From contig MESS01000113.1 in assembly GCA_001771055.1 (NCBI GenBank), positions 42,062 to 47,656 of the forward strand: a stretch of 5,595 nt of DNA, read 5' to 3'. Source of the stretch: Caldithrix sp. RBG_13_44_9. Its GTDB lineage: Bacteria > Calditrichota > Calditrichia > RBG-13-44-9. The position numbers and the translations under genes were made by a program. Shown one piece after another: positions 5,304 to 5,595 of this stretch. The notes beneath the pieces are model-generated. The model was not told where the DNA came from. It searched no databases and was given only the letters and a program-made list of their open reading frames with translations. Within the stretch, counting starts at the first letter, position 1. Each line of letters starts with the position of its first letter.

Positions 5304-5595
5304 TGTCGTCGTTATTGGCGAACTTAATATTGACCTGGTTCTTTGGGAAGTTCCTTTTCCCGAGAATGAAAAGGAAAAATTGGCCAAAGATATGCGCTTT
5401 ACCATGGGAAGTTCATCAGCGATCACCGCTCATAATCTGGCGGTTATCGGCAGCAAAGTAGGATATATCGGGAAAAGCGGTGAGGATAATTTTGGTGATT
5501 TTATGATCCAGGGGCTGCAGGCTGGAGGAGTGGATACCAGGGGAATCATTCGTGATAAAAAATTAAAAACCGGAGCGACTATTATTTTGGCTAAT
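5284..5595 (+). CDS. PfkB-family (ribokinase-like) carbohydrate kinase, 3'-truncated by window
   Basis: The visible 104 residues are the N-terminal third of a PfkB/ribokinase-type kinase, usually about 300 residues long. VVVIGELNIDLVL (8-20) is the first beta strand with the substrate-binding Asn/Asp. MGSSSAITAHNLAVIGSKVGYIGKSGEDNFG (41-71, in three parts MGSSSAITAH, NLAVIGSKVG, YIGKSGEDNFG) covers the first PfkB signature. LQAGGVDTRGI and TGATIILA follow. The signature has SSSAI where many members have GGxxxN, a variant I recall from some fructokinase/KDG-kinase-like proteins. The ATP-binding end with the catalytic GAGD motif is off the window. ATG 5284 is chosen because it gives the standard KKFDVVVIGE start; it lies inside the SIS gene, a 20-nt overlap that suggests translational coupling. 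The likely reaction is ATP-dependent phosphorylation of a sugar or sugar phosphate linked to the SIS enzyme. Confidence 0.88.
   Translation, partial: MVRKKFDVVVIGELNIDLVLWEVPFPENEKEKLAKDMRFTMGSSSAITAHNLAVIGSKVGYIGKSGEDNFGDFMIQGLQAGGVDTRGIIRDKKLKTGATIILAN

Overview
This is a 5.6 kb bacterial chromosomal segment with every supported gene on the + strand. Base composition is moderate by eye. The coding stretches are more GC-rich than two long AT-rich gaps. Shine-Dalgarno-like sites precede two of the genes. Paired FG-GAP/ASPIC and TPR proteins suggest a Gram-negative environmental bacterium, possibly of the Bacteroidetes/FCB-like or related uncultured lineages. The sequence contains no rRNA or marker gene that would settle this. 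There is no sign of phage, transposase, CRISPR array or tRNA.

Region 1 (2-1258) is the 3' part of a large gene for an extracytoplasmic FG-GAP/VCBS-repeat protein. It has at least five Asp-rich calcium-loop repeats and a C-terminal ASPIC/UnbV domain, and its 5' end lies outside the window. Region 2 (1259-1506) is a 248-nt gap. It holds a candidate promoter and a large imperfect inverted repeat whose arms are each made of three tandem copies of an ACAAAGAC-like octamer. Region 3 (1507-2970) encodes a membrane-anchored TPR protein of the kind often found beside ASPIC/UnbV proteins. The two may form a surface or periplasmic binding/scaffold pair.

Region 4 (2971-3417) is a 447-nt AT-rich gap with several small dyads, a plausible promoter preceded by A/T tracts, a cluster of CGAA/GAAA direct repeats, and a small hairpin touching the next start codon. 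Region 5 (3418-5595) is a compact sugar-catabolism operon. It contains a DeoR/AgaR-type repressor, then after 32 nt a double-SIS sugar-phosphate isomerase/deaminase with a GTG start, then a PfkB-family sugar kinase overlapping it by 20 nt and cut by the window end.

The operon combines a phosphosugar-responsive repressor, an amino-sugar-phosphate isomerase, deaminase or deglycase, and a sugar kinase. That fits use of an amino sugar (aga-like) or of an Amadori-type sugar-amine conjugate (fra/frl/gfr-like). The sequence cannot separate these. No clearly undescribed system is present. The items most worth checking are the octamer-built inverted repeat, the candidate operator of the sugar operon, and the substrate of the SIS enzyme.
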